Source: Hyphomicrobium_A sp963776675 (GTDB taxonomy: Bacteria > Pseudomonadota > Alphaproteobacteria > Rhizobiales > Hyphomicrobiaceae). Taken from it: 64,000 bases of DNA. Of this stretch, positions 60,698-64,000 are shown one piece after another. Position numbers and translations under genes: made by a program. Where the stretch lies: positions 62,001-126,000 of the forward strand of contig CAVZNR010000049.1 of NCBI GenBank assembly GCA_963776675.1, read 5' to 3'. Each line of letters opens with the position of its first letter. Position 1 is the stretch's first letter. A model generated the notes under the pieces. The model ran no database searches and was not told where the DNA came from. It saw nothing but the letters and a program-made list of their open reading frames with translations.

Positions 60698-61596
60698 TGC
60701 GGCGGGGTCACCGAAGACTTGTCTGCCGGAGGGGTGCCGTGCGGGTCGGCGAAGTACTTGAAGAAGTCGGAATCCGGCGAGATCACGAGCCGCGTATCGT
60801 TCGACTTCAGGCCGTTCTCGTAGGCCTGCATCGAGCGGTAGAACTCGAAGAACTCCGGATCGCGGCTATAGGCCTCGGCGTAGATCTTGTTGCGTGTGCC
60901 GTCACCCTCGCCGCGCGTCTCCTCGGACTTGCGCGTCGCCTCGGCCCGGATGACGGTTGCCTGCCGGTCGGCCGTCGCCTTGATGCGGTTGGCCTCGGCC
61001 GCACCCTCGGCGCGGAACTCGGCGGCCTCGCGCTGGCGCTCGGCACGCATGCGGTCGAACACGCTCTTGGAGTTCTGCTCGGGCAGATCGGCGCGTTTGA
61101 TACGTACGTCGACGACCTCCAAGCCCAGCGGCTGCCCTTCGGCATTCACCTGAGCGGCGATCTTCTTCATCAGGTACTCACGCTTGTCGCGCACCAGATC
61201 CTGGAAGGTCGCGGCACCCAAGACGCGGCGCAGCGCCGACTCGACGATCGGTCCCAGCCGCGAGCGCACGCCTTCCTGCGACGTCACCGTCTGATAGAAC
61301 TTCAAGGGATCGGTGATCTTGTAGCGCGCAAACGCATCGACGACGAGGCGCTTCTGATCGGACGCGGTCACCTCTTGCGGCTGCGTGTCGAGATCGAGGA
61401 TGCGCTTGTCGTAGATCTCGACCGTGTCGACGAGCGGGTACTTCCAGTTGAGACCCGGTGTCTTCACGACGCGCTTGGGCTCGCCGAAGCGCAGCACGAG
61501 CGCCTGCTCGTTCTGGTGCACGATGAAGGCGGAGGCATAGACGGCGACCGCCGCCAGGCCGACGAGAATTATGATGAGAGCGAGAAATGCGCGCAT
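60694..61596 (-). CDS. hflC: HflC, SPFH modulator of FtsH protease
   Basis: A 300-residue membrane protein that forms, with HflK, the ring enclosing FtsH. An N-terminal helix (LALIIILVGLAAVAVYASAFIV) is followed by VHQNEQALVLRFGEPKRVVKTPGLNWKYPLVDTV, the HflC-type band-7 domain. Then come EGVRSRLGPIVESALRRVLG, VDVRIKRADLPEQNSKSVFDRMRAERQREAAEFRAEG and the conserved YAEAYSRDPEFFEFYRSMQAYE. It begins two bases after hflK ends. Length and features are normal. Confidence 0.96.
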   Translation of the reverse strand: MRAFLALIIILVGLAAVAVYASAFIVHQNEQALVLRFGEPKRVVKTPGLNWKYPLVDTVEIYDKRILDLDTQPQEVTASDQKRLVVDAFARYKITDPLKFYQTVTSQEGVRSRLGPIVESALRRVLGAATFQDLVRDKREYLMKKIAAQVNAEGQPLGLEVVDVRIKRADLPEQNSKSVFDRMRAERQREAAEFRAEGAAEANRIKATADRQATVIRAEATRKSEETRGEGDGTRNKIYAEAYSRDPEFFEFYRSMQAYENGLKSNDTRLVISPDSDFFKYFADPHGTPPADKSSVTPPQ

Positions 61597-61598
61597 GA

Positions 61599-62717
61599 TC
61601 AGTTGCCTCCCTCGCTGGTCTTATTCTGCAGCTTTTCGAGCGGAAGGTAGGGGACTACGCCCTGACCGCCCTTGGAATCGAGAATGATCTTGTCGGTACC
61701 GCCGAGCACGCGCTCCATCGTCTCCAGGAACATGCGCTTGCGGGTGACCTCGGGGGCATTTTTGTACTGGTTGTAGACCGAAAGGAAGCGGGCGGTCTGG
61801 CCGTTGGCGTCGTTGACGACCTGCTGCTTATAGCCTTCGGCGCCTTGCAGGATGCGCTCGGCGTCGCCGCGCGCCTCCGGCACCACCTTGTTGGCATAAC
61901 CGTAGGCCTCGTTCTGCAGGCGCTCCATGTCGGCGCGCGCCGCCTGCACGTCGCGGAAGGCACCGATCACCTCCTCGGGCGGGTCGACCTTCTGCAGCTT
62001 GACCTGATCGATCTGGATGCCGGCGTTGTAGCTGTCGAGCGTGGTCTGAATGAGCTTCTGCACGGCCTCTTCGGTCTTCTGCCTCTCCTCGGTGAGGATG
62101 GGCTGGATCTTGGACTGGCCGACGACCTCGCGCATGGCGCTCTCGGCCACCTCTTTCACCGTGGTGTCGGGGTTCTGGATGTTGAACAGGTACTTGGCGG
62201 CGTCCCTGATCTTCCAATAGACCACGAAGTCGATGTCGACGATGTTCTCGTCGCCCGTGAGCATAAGGCTCTCGGCGCGTTCGTCGCGGGTGCCGGTTCC
62301 GCGGGCCGACGAGCGCATGCCGACCTCGATGATGTTCTGGCGCGTCACCTTGGGCAGGCGCACCTCGTCGATCGGGTAGGGCAGACGGAAGTGCAGTCCG
62401 GGCGGATCCTGACGCACGAACTTGCCGAAGCGCATGACGACGCCGAGCTCGTCCGGGTTGACGCGGAAGGTGAACGCCTGAAAGCCGATGAAGCCGACGG
62501 CCAGCACCGCGATGAGGAACAGTGCCGGCCCGGGTACGCCGCTGCCGCCGCGCATGACCTGCTTAACCTTGTCCTGGCCGCGCTTGAGCATCTCCTCCAG
62601 GTCGGGGGGTTGACCGCTGCCGCCTCCGCCCGGGCCGGGACCCTGGCCCCACGGGCCGCCGCCGTTGCCGCCGCTCTTCCAGCCGCCGCCACCGCCACTC
62701 TGATTGCTCCACGGCAT
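61599..62717 (-). CDS. hflK: HflK, SPFH modulator of FtsH protease
   Basis: A 372-residue partner of HflC. The first 50 residues are Gly-rich with the HflK start MPWSNQSGGGGGW, then PPDLEEMLKRGQDKVKQVM, a helix near residues 62-82, and VNPDELGVVMRFGKFVRQDPPGLHFRLPYPIDEV. Later blocks are LTGDENIVDIDFVVYWKI, VVGQSKIQPILTEERQK and ARADMERLQNEAYGYANKVVPEARG. It starts the hflK-hflC-DUF2065-protease group, 181 bp after folA. Confidence 0.96.
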   Translation of the reverse strand: MPWSNQSGGGGGWKSGGNGGGPWGQGPGPGGGGSGQPPDLEEMLKRGQDKVKQVMRGGSGVPGPALFLIAVLAVGFIGFQAFTFRVNPDELGVVMRFGKFVRQDPPGLHFRLPYPIDEVRLPKVTRQNIIEVGMRSSARGTGTRDERAESLMLTGDENIVDIDFVVYWKIRDAAKYLFNIQNPDTTVKEVAESAMREVVGQSKIQPILTEERQKTEEAVQKLIQTTLDSYNAGIQIDQVKLQKVDPPEEVIGAFRDVQAARADMERLQNEAYGYANKVVPEARGDAERILQGAEGYKQQVVNDANGQTARFLSVYNQYKNAPEVTRKRMFLETMERVLGGTDKIILDSKGGQGVVPYLPLEKLQNKTSEGGN

Positions 62718-62898
62718 ATACGAGGTCCTTCAATGCGTTAGGGTTGTGCGGGGCGCCCGCCGCCGACGCGCGCGCCGTGCGCTCTCCGCGCATGGTCGCG
62801 TTCCCCGATCCTCGGGGTAATGGAACGACATGCCTTATAGGACAGGCCGTCCCTCCAGCGCAAACGAGCTGCTAACATTGGTTTCCGGGGGCACGGGT

Positions 62899-63435
62899 TC
62901 AAGCCGAGTTGGCCGTCGCCTGGCGCGCCTGGCCCTTTCGCTCCAGCATCACGAAGGTCGCCGCGAACTCGTCGCGCGGCCCTTTGGGCAGCGGCGCGCG
63001 GGCGGTCTCCTCCCACTGGCTCCAATCCACCTGCGGAAAGTACGCATCGCCTTCGGGGCGCGCGTGCACCTCCGTTTTGTAGATGAAACGTGCAAAGGGG
63101 AGCGCCTCCTCGAAGACGCCGGTGCCGCCGATAACCATGATCTCGCCCACGCCGCGCGCTTGCGCGCACGCACTGGCGCGGGCCAGCGCCGCCTCGAGGT
63201 CGCGCTCCACGATGGCGTCGTCGGGCTGGAAGCCGTCGTCGCGCGACACCACGATGTTGTCGCGCCCGTCGAGCGGCTTCTTCAGCGATTGAAACGTCCT
63301 GCGCCCCATGATGACCGGCTTGCCCATGGTGATGCGCCGGAACGTCTTGAGGTCGGAGGAGAGGTGCCAGGGCAGCCCGCCGTCGCGGCCGATGACGCCG
63401 TTCTCTGCGATGGCGACGACGAGCGAGATCATCAT
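62899..63435 (-). CDS. folA: Dihydrofolate reductase
   Basis: A 178-residue NADPH-dependent enzyme regenerating tetrahydrofolate. The sequence begins MMISLVVAIAENGVIGRDGG, then LPWHLSSDLKTFRRITMGKPVIMGRRTFQSL, VVSRDDGF, GVGEIMVIGGTGVFEEALPFARFIYKTEV and DAYFPQVDWSQW, all standard. ATG 63435 or the next codon (63432) is the start; upstream in-frame sequence lacks similarity. thyA lies 235 bp upstream on the same strand; thymidylate synthase makes the dihydrofolate that FolA reduces. The gap contains a REP-like palindrome. Confidence 0.95.
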   Translation of the reverse strand: MMISLVVAIAENGVIGRDGGLPWHLSSDLKTFRRITMGKPVIMGRRTFQSLKKPLDGRDNIVVSRDDGFQPDDAIVERDLEAALARASACAQARGVGEIMVIGGTGVFEEALPFARFIYKTEVHARPEGDAYFPQVDWSQWEETARAPLPKGPRDEFAATFVMLERKGQARQATANSA

Positions 63436-63594
63436 GCGCTGCCACCATTTCTCAATGTCCCCGCGCACCCGCATAAGACCGCTCGTTGATGCGACGTCGA
63501 TGCTGCCGCGCCAAGAGTGATTGCTGAAGCTTGCGTGGGTCCCGCTCTACAGCGCGATGACGTTAAGAATGGTAGACCGGCGTGCCCTCCCTAC

Positions 63595-63625
63595 ACCGTC
63601 ATCCCGGCGAAGGCCGGGACCGACG
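63595..63625. repeat. REP-like palindrome between thyA and folA
   Basis: GTCATCCCGGC-GAAG-GCCGGGACCGAC: an inverted repeat of the CATCCCGGCGAAGGCCGGG type, which is scattered through many alphaproteobacterial genomes. It is intergenic and may stabilise or end the thyA transcript. Confidence 0.7.
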
Positions 63626-63670
63626 CCACTATCAACATGCACTTCTGGCGAGCGGTGGACATTCACGCTA

Positions 63671-64000
63671 TCACACCGCGACGGGAGCGGCGATGTGCGG
63701 ATGCGGATCGTAGCCGACGAGCTTGAAGTCGTCGTAGCGGAACTTGAAGATCGACGTGACCTCCGGGTTGATCTCCATGCGCGGCAGGGCGCGGGGCGCG
63801 CGCTTCAATTGCTCGTCCGCCTGCTCCAGGTGGTTCGCGTAGAGGTGCGCGTCGCCGAACGTGTGCACGAACTCGCCCGGCTTCAGGCCGGTCACCTGCG
63901 CCATCATCATGGTGAGCAGCGCGTAGCTGGCGATGTTGAACGGCACGCCGAGGAACACGTCGGCCGAACGCTGGTAGAGCTGGCACGACAGCCGCCCGTC
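63671..64000 (-). CDS. thyA: Thymidylate synthase, C-terminal part (cut by window edge)
   Basis: The last 109 residues of thymidylate synthase, which methylates dUMP using methylenetetrahydrofolate. The visible part begins with the phosphate-binding block DGRLSCQLYQRSADVFLGVP, then FNIASYALLTMMMAQVTGLKPGEFVHTFGDAHLYANH and ends PHPHIAAPVAV, the conserved C-terminus. The catalytic Cys (in a PPCH motif) lies outside the window. It is followed by folA on the same strand. Confidence 0.95.
   Translation of the reverse strand, partial: DGRLSCQLYQRSADVFLGVPFNIASYALLTMMMAQVTGLKPGEFVHTFGDAHLYANHLEQADEQLKRAPRALPRMEINPEVTSIFKFRYDDFKLVGYDPHPHIAAPVAV

Noticed and set aside
1..64000. Prophage, insertion sequence, CRISPR, rRNA or tRNA genes
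   Set aside because: No transposase, integrase or phage proteins, no regularly spaced repeat array and no tRNA cloverleaf or rRNA sequence were seen. The only repeats are palindromic elements.

Overview
The window is GC-rich chromosomal DNA with densely packed genes, and it reads as an alphaproteobacterium of the order Hyphomicrobiales, most likely a Hyphomicrobium-like methylotroph. The best single clue is the 321-residue hydroxypyruvate reductase (39511-40476), which looks very like the glycerate dehydrogenase of Hyphomicrobium methylovorum. A serine-glyoxylate aminotransferase (33888-35090) supplies a second serine-cycle enzyme. Other signs of the group are the alphaproteobacterial LexA box (GTTC-N7-GTTC), the imuA-imuB-dnaE2 mutasome, a single-gene KdsD with CBS domains, and REP-like repeats typical of the order. 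No phage, insertion sequence, CRISPR array, rRNA or tRNA is visible.

Layout. 0-9 kb: envelope and sugar-nucleotide genes (broken lytic transglycosylase, porin-like barrel, galE, galU, BBP2-type barrel, kdsD), an SPFH/NfeD membrane operon and a small lipoprotein. 9-17.5 kb: hemH, a CHAD protein, thiSGE, a membrane protein, ggt-thiO and a cupin. 17.5-24 kb: the SOS mutasome operon with its LexA box; imuB and dnaE2 carry GC-rich palindromic repeats inside the genes. 24-29 kb: L,D-transpeptidase, divergent znuA/DUF1007, a thioredoxin-fold protein and an orphan TRAP binding protein. 28.9-33.4 kb: coiled-coil protein, OmpA-type membrane protein, Ras-like GTPase, histidine kinase and lone receiver, a compact co-directional cluster. 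33.5-41 kb: serine-cycle genes, amidase, and a copper triad (DUF2946, Met/His-rich outer-membrane protein, PCu(A)C). 41-54 kb: an RND metal-type pump with its adaptor, two paralogous TonB-dependent receptors and an accessory protein-exbB-exbD-tonB operon. 54-57 kb: soluble histidine kinase overlapping a HerA-like ATPase. 57-64 kb: pssA, psd, a Deg-type protease, DUF2065, hflC, hflK, folA and thyA, running on the minus strand.

How the genes work together. Both TonB-dependent receptors carry, about 260 bp before their start codons, the same two-palindrome element (GGGAA-N3-TTCCC, 9-bp linker, second palindrome). The upstream copy lies in the 710-bp gap shared with the exbB-exbD-tonB operon. This suggests one regulator controls both receptors and perhaps their energy source. 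The 29-33 kb cluster could be a GTPase-linked envelope signalling module: an inner-membrane protein reaching the peptidoglycan, a switch GTPase with an unusual G3 motif, and a two-component pair. These two are the best candidates for undescribed biology.

Caution. Eight places need a net +1 frameshift to restore an obviously conserved protein (transglycosylase, CHAD protein twice, dnaE2 four times, OmpA-like protein). All have the same sign, so residual assembly insertions are as likely as real gene decay. All calls come from reading the sequence; no database search was run.
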